A stretch of 64,000 bases of DNA from Sphingobium sp. 15-1 (GCF_013375535.1 NZ_JABXJG010000001.1:3328001-3392000); one strand, 5' to 3'; positions 8,120-16,549 are shown, counted from the first letter of the stretch. Numbers and translations: made by a program. Notes: a model not told the origin generated them from the letters alone.

Positions 8120-8712
8120 TGGAAAAGCTGAATATCGTCGACGGCAAGGCCTATCCGTTCGGGATGAAGAATGTCGACACCGACATCGTCATCCCGGCGC
8201 ATTGGCTGAAGACCATCAGCCGCGCTGGGCTGGGCAAGGGCGCGTTCGAAGTGCTGCGCAAGGAACCGGGCAATGTCTTCGACGATCCCGCCTATGCGGG
8301 CAGCCCCATCCTGATCGCGGGCGACAATTTCGGCTGCGGCTCCAGCCGCGAGCATGCCGCCTGGGCGCTGGCTGACCTGGGCATCAAGGTGGTAATCGCG
8401 CCCAGCTTTTCCGACATTTTCTCCGGCAACGCCTTCAAGAACGGCATATTGACCGTGGTGTTGCCGCAAGAAGCCATCGACCGGCTGATGGAGGTCGCCA
8501 AGACCGATCCGATTCACGTCGATCTGGAGCATCAGACCGTCACGACGCAGTTCCAGGACCGTTTCCAGTTCGAGATCGATCCGTTCCGTAAACATTGCCT
8601 GCTGGGCGGTCTGGACGAGATCGGCCTGACGCTGGGGCAGGCGGATGCGATCGGTGTGTTCGAGGCGAAGGACGCGGGTGCGCGGCCCTGGCTCGTTCCC
8701 GCCGTTGCGTAA
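8119..8712 (+). CDS. leuD: 3-isopropylmalate dehydratase small subunit
   Basis: Swivel-domain subunit of isopropylmalate isomerase, partner of LeuC. The 197-residue length is normal, and the substrate-binding loop [14 protein letters not shown] and the N-terminal [13 protein letters not shown] motif are present. Start taken as ATG 8119, which overlaps the stop of the preceding micro-ORF and matches the family N-terminus ([15 protein letters not shown]). leuB is not found downstream; the next gene is the ATPase zeta inhibitor after a 60-bp gap. Confidence 0.97.
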   Translation: MEKLNIVDGKAYPFGMKNVDTDIVIPAHWLKTISRAGLGKGAFEVLRKEPGNVFDDPAYAGSPILIAGDNFGCGSSREHAAWALADLGIKVVIAPSFSDIFSGNAFKNGILTVVLPQEAIDRLMEVAKTDPIHVDLEHQTVTTQFQDRFQFEIDPFRKHCLLGGLDEIGLTLGQADAIGVFEAKDAGARPWLVPAVA

Positions 8713-8772
8713 GCGGCGCGATCCCCCTATTTCGGACCAGACGATCCGTTTTTATTTTTACAGGGCACAGGC

Positions 8773-9090
8773 ATGACGACCTTCGACGACCGCGAAAAGG
8801 CCTTTGAGAATATGTTCGCGCACGACCAGGAGATGCAGTTCCGCATCCAGGCGCGGCGCAACCGCCTGCTCGGTGAATGGGCGGCGGCGAAGATGGGCCT
8901 GACGCCCGAGGAAACCGACGCTTATGCCAAGGCGGTGGTCCAGGCCGATTTCGAGGAAGCGGGGGACGAGGATGTCATTCGCAAGCTGCTGGGCGACATG
9001 ACCCAGGCCGGCATCGAGATCGACGAAGCGGGCGTGCGTGCGGCTCTGGACGAGCAGCAGGTCGTCGCCCGCCGCATGTTCATCGAATAA
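8773..9090 (+). CDS. F1Fo-ATPase inhibitor zeta subunit (DUF1476)
   Basis: 105 residues with the DUF1476 signature (MTTFDDREKAFENMFAHD, then EETDAYAKAVVQADFEEAG). In alphaproteobacteria this family is the zeta subunit, a natural inhibitor that binds F1-ATPase and blocks ATP hydrolysis; the inhibitory part is the N-terminus. The gene is away from the atp operon, as is usual. It is followed closely by BolA and glutaredoxin genes in the same direction, probably as one transcript ending at the terminator at 9759. Confidence 0.9.
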   Translation: MTTFDDREKAFENMFAHDQEMQFRIQARRNRLLGEWAAAKMGLTPEETDAYAKAVVQADFEEAGDEDVIRKLLGDMTQAGIEIDEAGVRAALDEQQVVARRMFIE

Positions 9091-9110
9091 GCGTTCAAGG
9101 ATTTCCCGCC

Positions 9111-9344
9111 ATGCCGATGGCAGCCGACGACATTGCGGACATGATCCGCGCCGCGATCCCCGATGCGGAGGTCGAGATCACCGACCTTGCCGGGGATGGC
9201 GACCATTATGCGGCGCGCGTCGTCGCGGAGAGCTTCCGGGGCATGAGCCGCGTCGCCCAGCAGCGGGCGGTCTATGCCGCGCTCGGCGGGCGCATGGGCG
9301 GCGTGCTTCACGCCTTGCAACTGACCACCGCCGTTCCCAATTAA
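9111..9344 (+). CDS. BolA family protein
   Basis: A 77-residue BolA/IbaG-like protein: DAEVEITDLAGDGDHY, then RVVAESFRGMSRVAQQRAVY and a conserved late His in GGVLHALQL. BolA proteins bind monothiol glutaredoxins and share a [2Fe-2S] cluster; the gene is directly followed by a CGFS glutaredoxin (55-bp gap), the classical pairing, so it likely acts in Fe-S cluster trafficking or iron sensing. Start at ATG 9111 follows AAGGATTT. Confidence 0.93.
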   Translation: MPMAADDIADMIRAAIPDAEVEITDLAGDGDHYAARVVAESFRGMSRVAQQRAVYAALGGRMGGVLHALQLTTAVPN

Positions 9345-9399
9345 CGGCCATCGGATAAATGCGCCTTGATTGCGGCGCCTGACAGGAATGGACCAGATA

Positions 9400-9732
9400 A
9401 TGACCGACGCCGTGCAGCAGCGGATCGCGGAGATCGTCAACGGCAATGATGTCGTGCTTTTCATGAAGGGCACGCCGCTTTTCCCGCAATGCGGCTTTTC
9501 CAGCCGCGCCATCGCGATCCTGGAGCATCTGGGCGTCGCCTATGAGAGCGTCGACGTGCTTCAGGACCAGGCCGTCCGTCAGGGGATCAAGAGCTTTTCC
9601 GACTGGCCGACCATTCCGCAGCTCTATGTTAAGGGCGAATTTGTCGGCGGCAGCGACATCATGATGGAAATGTACGAGGCCGGCGAATTGCAGCAGTTGA
9701 TGACCGATCAGGGGGTCGCCCCGGCCAACTGA
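9400..9732 (+). CDS. grxD: Monothiol glutaredoxin (Grx4/GrxD type)
   Basis: 110 residues with the CGFS active site (FPQCGFSS) and the glutathione-binding WPTIPQLYVKGEFVGG stretch. CGFS glutaredoxins carry and transfer [2Fe-2S] clusters and pair with BolA, whose gene lies just upstream. Start at ATG 9400 (MTDAVQQRI) fits family N-termini; an in-frame ATG at 9388 is possible since AGGA lies only 2 nt before it. A terminator follows at 9759. Confidence 0.95.
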   Translation: MTDAVQQRIAEIVNGNDVVLFMKGTPLFPQCGFSSRAIAILEHLGVAYESVDVLQDQAVRQGIKSFSDWPTIPQLYVKGEFVGGSDIMMEMYEAGELQQLMTDQGVAPAN

Positions 9733-9758
9733 GCGGTTGGATAAAGCGAATTGAACAG

Positions 9759-9788
9759 GCGGTCCGGTTATCCGGGCCGCTTTTTTTT
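9759..9788 (+). terminator. Intrinsic terminator after grxD
   Basis: GCGGTCCGG (9759-9767) and CCGGGCCGC (9772-9780) pair with one G-U, loop TTAT, followed by eight T. It closes the leuC-leuD-zeta-bolA-grxD run. Confidence 0.93.
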
Positions 9789-9797
9789 ATGATCTGC

Positions 9798-9822
9798 CGT
9801 GTTCCTGCCTGCGCAGGAACAT
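9798..9822. repeat. Intergenic palindrome family A, half copy
   Basis: Only one arm of the family A repeat, CGTGTTCCTGCCTGCGCAGG plus AACATG, itself palindromic. It sits just after the grxD terminator. Confidence 0.7.
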
Positions 9823-9838
9823 GATGTGCCAATACGAA

Positions 9839-9949
9839 CCGTTCGTGCTGAGTGGGGCTGATCTTGTCGAAGGCCCGTATCGAAGCACAGCCGCCACGCT
9901 CCGATCCTATGCCGCTTCGACAAGCTTAGCGGCTACTCTGGACGAACGG
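9839..9949. repeat. Palindromic repeat family G
   Basis: Imperfect inverted repeat with ends CCGTTCG/CGAACGG and internal CTTGTCGAAGG/CTTCGACAAGCTTAGC elements, 111 bp in all. Repeats of this CTTGTCGAAG type are common in sphingomonad intergenic DNA. Only one copy is in this window. Confidence 0.7.
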
Positions 9950-9984
9950 GTCTGATTTAAGGCTCGGCGCTGCGCCGGAGAAAA

Positions 9985-10028
9985 CCGGGTGGGAGGATAC
10001 AGCGGAGACTGGTGCCGCATCCTCCCGG
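9985..10028. other. Strong hairpin in the grxD-blaI gap
   Basis: GGGAGGAT (9991-9998) pairs exactly with ATCCTCCC (10019-10026), continued by GCGG/CCGC inside and CC/GG outside. The 9733-10239 gap holds the terminator, two repeats, this hairpin and the operator at 10177; I find no convincing gene in it. The role is unknown; it could belong to a short transcript or to the BlaI leader. Confidence 0.5.
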
Positions 10029-10176
10029 TAGTTAAACGGTTTGGGTATGTTCAAACTAACGCAAACCCCATGCCAGCTTCAGAAAGAGCCCGCATATCCG
10101 CGCTTGTGAAGGTTAATCGCGCACGGCCTGCAACCCAGTTTGTAAACCCCACCGACGGTTTTCGCCCGCACGCTTG

Positions 10177-10211
10177 ACTACAGATGTAATCAATGCGATT
10201 ACATCTGTAGT
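10177..10211. promoter_or_regulatory. BlaI-type operator and overlapping promoter
   Basis: Perfect 15-bp inverted repeat: ACTACAGATGTAATC (10177-10191) and its reverse complement (10197-10211), 5-nt centre. Each arm contains the BlaI/MecI box TACA-N2-TGTA. A -35-like TTGACT at 10174-10179 overlaps the left arm and a -10-like GATTAC lies at 10197-10202 with 17-bp spacing, so a bound repressor would cover the promoter. It lies about 30 bp before the blaI start. Confidence 0.85.
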
Positions 10212-10239
10212 TGTCGAGTCCTTGTCGAGCGAGCGCCCT

Positions 10240-10608
10240 GTGAGCGAAAAGATCAGCGAAGCCGAACTGGTGGTGATGGAGGCGCTGTGGGAACGCGCGC
10301 CGCAGACGGCCGCCGACGTGGCGGATCGCGTCGCCGCCGGGCGCGACTGGAGCGTCCAGACCGTCAAGACCCTGCTGTCCCGCCTGATGGCCAAGGATGT
10401 CATCGCCGCCGATCAGGATGGCCGCCGCTTTTTGTATCGCCCGCTCGTGGCGCGGGAGGCGTATGTTGCCAGTGAGTCGGGACGGCTGGTCAACCGGCTG
10501 TTCGGCGGGCGCGTCTCGCCGCTGGTGGCGCAGCTCGCCAGCCAGGACCAGTTGACGGCGGAGGATATAGCCGAGCTTGAGGAAATCCTGAGGGGATTGA
10601 AATCATGA
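10240..10608 (+). CDS. blaI: BlaI/MecI/CopY-family repressor
   Basis: 122-residue winged-helix repressor: SEAELVVMEALWERAPQTAA, VQTVKTLLSRLMAKDVI and RRFLYRPLVAREAY are the family landmarks. GTG at 10240 is chosen because it gives the standard length and starts after the operator; a longer frame would begin inside the operator. The family binds TACA-N2-TGTA operators as a dimer and is inactivated by proteolysis linked to its BlaR-type partner, whose gene overlaps by 4 bp. No beta-lactamase gene lies nearby, so the target genes are not known. Confidence 0.92.
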   Translation: MSEKISEAELVVMEALWERAPQTAADVADRVAAGRDWSVQTVKTLLSRLMAKDVIAADQDGRRFLYRPLVAREAYVASESGRLVNRLFGGRVSPLVAQLASQDQLTAEDIAELEEILRGLKS

Positions 10609-12107
10609 GCGTCTGGATCGCAGAAACGCTGATCGCCACGACCCTGCTGATGGCCCTGGTCATGCTGCTGCGGCAGCCGGTGGCGCGGTGGCTGGGGGCG
10701 GGGGCGGCCTATTGGCTGTGGCTGCTGCCGCTGGCGCGCATGGCGCTCCCCGTTCTGCCGCGGGAGGTCGCCAGCCCGTCGCCCTTGCAGTTGGCGGTGG
10801 ACCGGGCGGGACTCCCGACCTTGCTGGACACGACGCCGGTCGCGACCGCGCTGCCGGTCCAGCCCGTAGGGAGCATGCCCTGGCTGGAGATCGCGGCGTC
10901 GCTCTGGCTGCTGGGCCTTGTCCTGTTCCTGACCGTGCAGGCGATCGGCTATGTCCGCTTCCGGCGCTTCATCCTGAAGGATGCGACCCCGATCGGTGAG
11001 GAAGGCCGCATCCGCATTGTCGCCAGTTCGCGGGCGGGCGGACCGCTCGCCTTCGGAGTGCTGCGGCCGACCATCGTGCTGCCCGCCGATTTCGCCCTGC
11101 GCTTCGACCCGCAGGAGCAGGCCATGGCCATCGCGCATGAACGCGCCCATCACCAGGGCGGTGACCTGGCCGCCAATATGGTCGCGTTGCTGCTGCTGGG
11201 CCTGCATTGGTGCAATCCCGTCGCCTGGATCGCCTATCGCGCCTATCGGGCGGATCAGGAACAGGCCTGCGATGCGCGGGTGCTATCGCTTTACGGCCGG
11301 GACCAGGCCCATGCCTATGGCCGCGCCATATTGAAGGCCGCCGGCGGACGCCAGTTCGGCGGAGCCAATAATCTCACCGGAATCTGTCATCTCAACCGCA
11401 TCACCGCGCTCAAAGGGAGGCTGAAGATGTTGTCTGCCCACGAAATGTCGCTGCGCCGCATAAGCTGGGGCATGGCGGCGGTCGCTCTGGTGACTGTATC
11501 GGGCCTGGTGCTGACCGCCTCCGGCAGCCGGGCGGCGCAGCAGGTCGCGGCGATCACCGGCAAGGTCGATTCGATGAATTTCGGCCGGCTTGCCGATTTC
11601 GTCGCGCAGCCCGCCTCCGCCAGCGAGATCGCGCTGCCCGAAGCGCCGGCTGTGCCCCAGCCGCCCTCCCACGAGACTGTGGCGGAAGCCGACAGCCTGC
11701 CGTCAGCGCCTCCTGCTCCACCCGCTCCTCCGGCGTCCGTTGCCGATATGGCGCCACCGGTCCCGCCAGTTCCCCCCGTGCCCCCGGTCAGCCTGCGTGA
11801 TGAAGGTCATGCCATCCCCAGCGAAGCCGAAATCCGCCGGATGGTGCCGCATGTCGATGTCGCCAATGGCTGCGAGGACGGCAAGGGCGTGAGCCAGCGC
11901 GAGACGGTGGATGCCGATGGCCGCCGCCATATCCGCGTCCGTATCTGCGAGGCGCAGATCTCCGCGCAGGCCCACCGCGCCGCCCGCGCCGGGCTGATGG
12001 CTGCGCGGGCCCAGATCGCCGCCGCCGCGCGGATGTCCGAGAAGGTCAAGGCCGACGTGCTGCGCGACTTGGATAAGGAAATCGCGCAGATGGATGGGGA
12101 GGAATGA
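10605..12107 (+). CDS. BlaR1-like M56 family membrane metallopeptidase
   Basis: 500 residues. About four hydrophobic segments are seen (around residues 5-25, 30-50, 90-112 and 285-308); the zinc motif HERAHH lies near residue 180, with the downstream Glu ligand in ADQEQACDARVL. After the last helix comes a Pro/Ala-rich linker (PPAPPAPPASVADMAPP) and a charged C-terminal part. M56 proteins sense a signal outside and cleave or inactivate the BlaI repressor. The ATG overlaps the blaI TGA (ATGA), so the two are coupled. A penicillin-binding sensor domain is not recognisable, so the signal may not be a beta-lactam. Confidence 0.9.
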   Translation: MSVWIAETLIATTLLMALVMLLRQPVARWLGAGAAYWLWLLPLARMALPVLPREVASPSPLQLAVDRAGLPTLLDTTPVATALPVQPVGSMPWLEIAASLWLLGLVLFLTVQAIGYVRFRRFILKDATPIGEEGRIRIVASSRAGGPLAFGVLRPTIVLPADFALRFDPQEQAMAIAHERAHHQGGDLAANMVALLLLGLHWCNPVAWIAYRAYRADQEQACDARVLSLYGRDQAHAYGRAILKAAGGRQFGGANNLTGICHLNRITALKGRLKMLSAHEMSLRRISWGMAAVALVTVSGLVLTASGSRAAQQVAAITGKVDSMNFGRLADFVAQPASASEIALPEAPAVPQPPSHETVAEADSLPSAPPAPPAPPASVADMAPPVPPVPPVPPVSLRDEGHAIPSEAEIRRMVPHVDVANGCEDGKGVSQRETVDADGRRHIRVRICEAQISAQAHRAARAGLMAARAQIAAAARMSEKVKADVLRDLDKEIAQMDGEE

Positions 12108-12171
12108 GGCGGTTCGAGAGTGTGTGGCCGTTCGGGATGCCCGCAACGGGCCATGAGCTGCCGTTAGCGCT

Positions 12172-12264
12172 CGTCACCCCGGGCTTGACCCGGGGTCCCG
12201 CTTTTCTTCTTGAATGCACGTCTGGCCCAAGGCAGCGGGACCCCGGTTCAAGCCCGGGGTGACG
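12172..12264. repeat. Intergenic palindrome family C, copy 1
   Basis: Arms CGTCACCCCGGGCTTGACCC and GGTTCAAGCCCGGGGTGACG separated by a variable centre. Related copies are at 14911 and 19383. It lies between the convergent M56 gene and hemW. Confidence 0.85.
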
Positions 12265-12329
12265 AAGGGGAGAATGGTGGGAATCGAATCAAATCGGCCA
12301 GTCCGAGGAGCGCGAATTGCCCATGCTGC

Positions 12330-13520
12330 CTAGACCGCCACAATCTCCGGCAAAATCGCATCCAGCAGCAACATGCCCGCCGCTTCCACATACAGCCGCT
12401 GGCCCCGCTGCCGGACAAGGCCATGGCCAGCCAGCCGCGCCACCGCCTCCGCATCCACCAGAGTACCAGCCGCCAGCCCCGACAACCGCGCGATCCGCTC
12501 CAGATCGACGCCCTCGCCAAGCCGCAACCCCATCAGCAAAGCCTCGCGTGCCCGGTCTTCGGGACTGAGCGGCTCCTCGCTTTGCAGGCCATGGCCGTTG
12601 CGGGCGACGGCGTTCATCCAATTCTCCGGCTTCTTGTGCCGCAGCGTCGCCAGCCCCCCGCGCCGTCCATGCGCGCCCGGTCCCACGCCCGCATAATCGC
12701 CATAGCGCCAATAAGTGAGGTTATGGCGGCTTTCCTGCCCCGGCCGGGCATGGTTGCTGATCTCATAGGCCGGAATGCCCGCAGCCGCCGTCATCGCCTG
12801 CGTCTGTTCGTAGAGGGTGGCGGCATGGTCCGGATCGGCGGGCACCAGCTTACCCTGCGCCGCCAGCGTCGCGAAACGCGTGCCCGGTTCAATGGTCAGT
12901 TGGTAGAGCGAAAGATGATCGGTGCCGAAGGACAGGCCCTGCGCCAGCTCCGCCTCCCAATCCGCCTCGCTCTGGCCGGGCCGCGCATAGATGAGGTCGA
13001 AATTCACCCGCCCGAACACCGATTGCGCGACATCCAGCGCCGCCAGCCCCTCCCGCACATCATGGGCCCGGCCCAGGAAATGCAGCGCCTCATCCTCCAG
13101 CGCCTGCAGGCCGAGCGACACCCGGTTCACCCCCGCCGCCGCCAGATCGGCAAAGCGCGCCGCTTCGACCGAGCTGGGATTGGCCTCCAGCGTGATCTCG
13201 ATGTCGGAAGCGGGCGTCCAATGACGCGCCGCCGCGTCGATCAGCGCCTCCACGATCCGGGGCGGCATCAGGGAGGGCGTGCCGCCGCCGAAGAAGATGG
13301 AGGAAAGCGCCCGCCCGGCGTTCAGCCCCGCTTCATGGGCCAGATCGTCTAGCAGCGCGTCGCGCCACGCATCCGTATCGATGTCCGCCCGCACATGGCT
13401 GTTAAAATCGCAGTAAGGACATTTCGAAACGCAAAATGGCCAATGCACATATAAAGCCAGAGGGTCGGCCAAGTCCGATGTGTGAGGCGCGGGAGCGGAT
13501 ATAAAGGGGTCGGGCGACAT
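12330..13520 (-). CDS. hemW: Radical SAM heme chaperone HemW
   Basis: 396 residues; the radical-SAM cluster motif CVSKCPYCDF is near residue 34 and is followed by FGGGTPSLMP. This HemW form (formerly annotated as an oxygen-independent coproporphyrinogen oxidase homologue) binds heme and delivers it to target proteins rather than decarboxylating coproporphyrinogen. Start at ATG 13520; the start codon overlaps, on the other strand, the ATG of the CAP-domain gene at 13519, so the two are divergent with essentially no gap and their promoters must lie in each other's coding sequence. Confidence 0.92.
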   Translation of the reverse strand: MSPDPFISAPAPHTSDLADPLALYVHWPFCVSKCPYCDFNSHVRADIDTDAWRDALLDDLAHEAGLNAGRALSSIFFGGGTPSLMPPRIVEALIDAAARHWTPASDIEITLEANPSSVEAARFADLAAAGVNRVSLGLQALEDEALHFLGRAHDVREGLAALDVAQSVFGRVNFDLIYARPGQSEADWEAELAQGLSFGTDHLSLYQLTIEPGTRFATLAAQGKLVPADPDHAATLYEQTQAMTAAAGIPAYEISNHARPGQESRHNLTYWRYGDYAGVGPGAHGRRGGLATLRHKKPENWMNAVARNGHGLQSEEPLSPEDRAREALLMGLRLGEGVDLERIARLSGLAAGTLVDAEAVARLAGHGLVRQRGQRLYVEAAGMLLLDAILPEIVAV

Positions 13521-14175
13521 GAGTGGGGGCGTTCTTAAAGGGCTTTGGCCTGCGCGGCTAGCGCTGGCTGGTCTTTTGCTGGCGGTCGCGGGGCAGGGCG
13601 ATGCCGCGCCGTCCCGTGGAACGCGTTCCCTGCCGCCCGCCATGCCCGCCTCCTATTATGGCATGGAGGAAGCCGATCGCGACGACGGCCTGATGCGCGA
13701 AGTCGTGCTGGGCATGCAGAATGAGGAACGCGAATCGCTTGGGCTCGCTCCCCTGGCCTGGGACAGCGCCCTGGCGGCGGATGCGGCGCGCTATGCCCGG
13801 CAGATGGCGCAGACCAATATCTTCCGGCATTCGGCGCGCACCAGCCGCGCCATTCCCAGCGGCGAAAATCTCTGGATGGGATCGCGTGGACTCTATGATT
13901 ATGCGGTGATGGTCGGTTCGTTCCTGGATGAGAAACGCTATTTCCGGCGCGGCGGGACGCTGCCCGACCTCAGCACTACCGGGCGTTGGGAGGATGTCGG
14001 CCACTATACCCAGATCATCTGGCGCGGCACCCGCAAGGTCGGCTGCGCGCTGGCGGAAGGGCAGAGCTACGACTATCTCGTCTGCCGCTATTTTCCGGCG
14101 GGCAATGTCTTCGGCCGGAACCCGCTGGACCGGGATGAGAGCGCGCCGTCGCAATATGCCGGTGGTGGGCGCTGA
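13519..14175 (+). CDS. Secreted CAP-domain (SCP/PR-1-like) protein
   Basis: 218 residues with an N-terminal signal peptide (LALAGLLLAVAGQGDAA) and a CAP domain: NEERESLGLAPLAWDSAL, PSGENLWMGS and HYTQIIWRGTRKVGC are the CAP signatures. Likely periplasmic or exported. Bacterial CAP proteins have been linked to lipid or cell-envelope binding; no precise role can be given. Start at ATG 13519, back-to-back with hemW. Confidence 0.9.
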   Translation: MSGGVLKGLWPARLALAGLLLAVAGQGDAAPSRGTRSLPPAMPASYYGMEEADRDDGLMREVVLGMQNEERESLGLAPLAWDSALAADAARYARQMAQTNIFRHSARTSRAIPSGENLWMGSRGLYDYAVMVGSFLDEKRYFRRGGTLPDLSTTGRWEDVGHYTQIIWRGTRKVGCALAEGQSYDYLVCRYFPAGNVFGRNPLDRDESAPSQYAGGGR

Positions 14176-14200
14176 AGAAATTGGATGCTCACTCACCACC

Positions 14201-14228
14201 GTCATGCTGAACTTGTTTCAGCATGACG
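14201..14228. repeat. Short hairpin of family D
   Basis: GTCATGCTGAA ACTTGT-type hairpin: CATGCTGAA pairs with TTCAGCATG. It is a single arm of the family D repeat seen complete at 22518 and 32895, sitting between the convergent CAP and rdgB genes. Confidence 0.75.
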
Positions 14229-14255
14229 AGGGAGGCAGGACGTTAAGCTGTCTCT

Positions 14256-14885
14256 TTAAAAAACCGCCGCCACCAGTTGCGCGAAGGCATCGGCGCGGTG
14301 GCTCATGCCATGCTTCTTCTCCGGCTCCATCTCCCCGAAGCTGATTTCATGGCCATGCGGCTGGAAGATCGGATCATAGCCGAAGCCCTTGTCCCCACGC
14401 GGCGGCCAGGTGATGGTGCCGTCGACGCGCCCCTCGAACGCCTCGACATGGCCATCCGGCCAGGCCAGCGCCAGCGCGCAGATGAAATGCGCGCCATGGC
14501 CCGCGTCCGGCCCCTGGGCCTGGATATTGTCCCAGACCAGTTGCATGGCGAGGCCGAAATCCTTGCTCTCCCCGGCCCAGCGGGCGGAGAAGATGCCCGG
14601 ATCGCCGTTCAGCGCCTCGACGCACAGGCCGCTATCGTCGGCCAAAGCTGGCAGGCCGGACAGGTCCGCCGCCTGCAGTGCCTTCAATTCCGCATTGGCG
14701 ACGAAGGTCGTGCCGGTCTCGTCGGGTTCGGGCAGGTCCAGCGCGGCGGCGGAGACCGTCTCTATGCCATAGGGCGCCAGCAATTCCCCGATCTCGCGCA
14801 CCTTGCCGGGATTGTGGCTGGCGATCACCAGCTTGCCTGGCCCCAGCTTGCGGATCGCCTGTTCCTGTCCGAATTGATCGGTCAT
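14256..14885 (-). CDS. rdgB: XTP/dITP diphosphatase (RdgB/HAM1)
   Basis: Hydrolyses non-canonical purine nucleotides (ITP, XTP, dITP) to monophosphates, keeping them out of DNA and RNA. 209 residues; [14 protein letters not shown] near the N-terminus, [16 protein letters not shown] and FSARWAGE are the family motifs. ATG 14885 is chosen over a GTG one codon upstream. RNase PH lies 107 bp upstream in the same direction, with a family C palindrome between them; the rph-rdgB pairing is widespread. Confidence 0.95.
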   Translation of the reverse strand: MTDQFGQEQAIRKLGPGKLVIASHNPGKVREIGELLAPYGIETVSAAALDLPEPDETGTTFVANAELKALQAADLSGLPALADDSGLCVEALNGDPGIFSARWAGESKDFGLAMQLVWDNIQAQGPDAGHGAHFICALALAWPDGHVEAFEGRVDGTITWPPRGDKGFGYDPIFQPHGHEISFGEMEPEKKHGMSHRADAFAQLVAAVF

Positions 14886-14910
14886 CACCTTACCCTTATA
14901 TTCTTCTCTT

Positions 14911-14981
14911 CGTCATCCCGGGCTTGACCCGGGATCCCACTTCTTCTTCCGCCGAAGCCAGTCAAGGGAAGCGGGGTGACG
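14911..14981. repeat. Intergenic palindrome family C, copy 2 (one arm degraded)
   Basis: Left arm CGTCATCCCGGGCTTGACCC is intact, the right arm has decayed to GTCAAGGGAAGCGGGGTGACG-like sequence. It lies inside the rph-rdgB transcript. Confidence 0.75.
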
Positions 14982-14992
14982 ATTGCGGCTGC

Positions 14993-15709
14993 TTATCGCC
15001 CCGTAGCCCTGTCCTGCGCCGCGAAAATCTGCGCGCAGCCGATGCGGGCGAGCCGCAGCAGGCGCAGCAGCTCCTCCTCATCATAGGTAGCGCCTTCCGC
15101 CGTCGCCTGCACCTCGGCAAATTTGCCGTCGCCGGTCAGGATCAGATTGGCGTCCGCCTCGGCATTGCTGTCCTCGGCATAATCGAGATCCAGGACCGGG
15201 GTTCCGTTATAGATGCCGCAGCTTATCGCCGCGACCTTCTGCACGATCGGGTCTTCCTTCAGCGCGCCGGAAGCCAGCAGCTTGTCGATGGCGATGCGCA
15301 GCGCGACCCAGCTTCCCGAAATGGCGGCGGTGCGGGTGCCGCCATCGGCCTGGATCACGTCGCAGTCGACGACGATCTGCCGCTCGCCCAGCTTCTGGAG
15401 GTCGACCACGGCGCGCAGCGACCGGCCGATCAGGCGCTGGATTTCCTGGGTGCGGCCCGACTGCTTGCCCTTGGCGGCTTCGCGCGAACCGCGCGTGTGG
15501 GTGGCGCGGGGCAGCATGCCATATTCCGCCGTGACCCAGCCCGAACCCTTGCCGCGCAGGAAGGGCGGCACCTTCTCCTCGATGGAGGCGGTGCAGAGGA
15601 CCCGCGTGTCGCCAAAGCTGACGAGGCAGCTACCCTCCGCATGGATGGTGAAGCCGGGTTCCATGGTGATCTCGCGCATCTGGTCGGGCGCGCGGCCGGA
15701 AGGACGCAT
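14993..15709 (-). CDS. rph: Ribonuclease PH
   Basis: Phosphorolytic 3'-5' exoribonuclease that trims tRNA 3' ends. 238 residues, the usual length. It begins [12 protein letters not shown] and shows [34 protein letters not shown] and the phosphate-site [19 protein letters not shown] motif (here [15 protein letters not shown]). hrcA-grpE lie upstream in the opposite direction, as is common in alphaproteobacteria, but here a lipoprotein gene intervenes. Confidence 0.97.
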   Translation of the reverse strand: MRPSGRAPDQMREITMEPGFTIHAEGSCLVSFGDTRVLCTASIEEKVPPFLRGKGSGWVTAEYGMLPRATHTRGSREAAKGKQSGRTQEIQRLIGRSLRAVVDLQKLGERQIVVDCDVIQADGGTRTAAISGSWVALRIAIDKLLASGALKEDPIVQKVAAISCGIYNGTPVLDLDYAEDSNAEADANLILTGDGKFAEVQATAEGATYDEEELLRLLRLARIGCAQIFAAQDRATGR

Positions 15710-15745
15710 AAATTTCTACTCCGAAGCGTTGGTTGGGTGCGGCAT

Positions 15746-15857
15746 AGAGCATCGCGCAAAAAAGTGGGAACCGGTTTTTTGCAAAAAGCGATGCGACCCC
15801 AGAAGAATTGCATCGCGCAAAAAAGTGGGAACCGGTTTTTTGCAAAAGCGATGCGAC
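15746..15857. repeat. Tandem pair of family B palindromes
   Basis: Two almost identical copies, 15746-15797 and 15810-15857, each GCATCGCGC + A-run + GTGGGAACCGGTTTTTTGC + inverted GCGATGC, separated by 12 bp. They occupy the divergent gap between rph and the DUF6438 lipoprotein and so lie in or near both promoters. Confidence 0.9.
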
Positions 15858-15928
15858 GACCCAATAAGCGCGGCAGGCGCACAGTCTTGCCAGTGGCGAT
15901 CGAGTCGAAAGATGGTAGAGAGCAGGAC

Positions 15929-16444
15929 ATGGGGACGAAAGCGATAGTCATGTTGGCGGCGGCGGTGCTGCTGGGCGCTTGCGCGATGGAGCAGGCCGAG
16001 CTGGAAAAGCCGATAAAGGCTGGCGACACGATCCGATTCTCCGCCGGTCCCTGTTTCGGCGCCTGCCCCAGCTATACGTTGCGGGTGACGCCGGACGGTT
16101 CCGGCCTGATCGAGCCGCAGCGCTTCACCGCCGTGCCCGGCCCGACGCGCTTCACCGTGACGCCGCTGCAATATCGCCGGTTCCGCACGGCGCTGGCGCA
16201 GTTCCGGCCCGCCCAGGGGACAGTCAGGCGGATCGGGCAGGGGGAGAATTGCACCCGCTTCGCGACCGACATGCCCGGCTATGTGATCGAATGGACACGC
16301 GGCGAAGCGCCGCCGACGCGGCTGGAATTCCAGTCGGGCTGCATGGATGCGGGTTATGGCAAGCTGCGCGCCACCATCGCTTCCATCCCCAAGATGCTCG
16401 ACATCGCCGCGATGGTGAAGCCCACGCCCGCCAAGGGCAAGTGA
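15929..16444 (+). CDS. DUF6438-domain lipoprotein
   Basis: 171 residues with a lipoprotein signal (LAAAVLLGAC, predicted lipidated Cys18). The mature part starts with IRFSAGPCFGACPSYTLRV, the hallmark of DUF6438, in which the two Cys of PCFGACP are conserved. Function is unknown. Start at ATG 15929, with AGAGAGCAGGA upstream. It stands alone after the tandem palindromes. Confidence 0.8.
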   Translation: MGTKAIVMLAAAVLLGACAMEQAELEKPIKAGDTIRFSAGPCFGACPSYTLRVTPDGSGLIEPQRFTAVPGPTRFTVTPLQYRRFRTALAQFRPAQGTVRRIGQGENCTRFATDMPGYVIEWTRGEAPPTRLEFQSGCMDAGYGKLRATIASIPKMLDIAAMVKPTPAKGK

Positions 16445-16506
16445 CGGATGGACTTGAGCGCGGCGCGATGCTTCCATCATTCTTCGTTTGCCGCGATTTC
16501 TGAGCC

Positions 16507-16525
16507 GTCAGATGTTCCATCTGAC
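16507..16525. other. Perfect 8-bp hairpin upstream of hrcA
   Basis: GTCAGATG-TTC-CATCTGAC, 25 bp before the hrcA start. It is not a CIRCE element (TTAGCACTC-N9-GAGTGCTAA), which I do not find here. It could be a terminator remnant of the lipoprotein gene or a leader hairpin. Confidence 0.5.
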
Positions 16526-16549
16526 TGGAAATCGCTCTAGATAAACGGC

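Noticed and set aside
9989..10177. 62-codon open frame before blaI
   Set aside because: It overlaps the hairpin and the operator, has no RBS and its composition is not protein-like.
10240..13520. Antibiotic-resistance island around blaI/blaR
   Set aside because: Neighbours are housekeeping genes and no beta-lactamase, integron or insertion sequence is seen.
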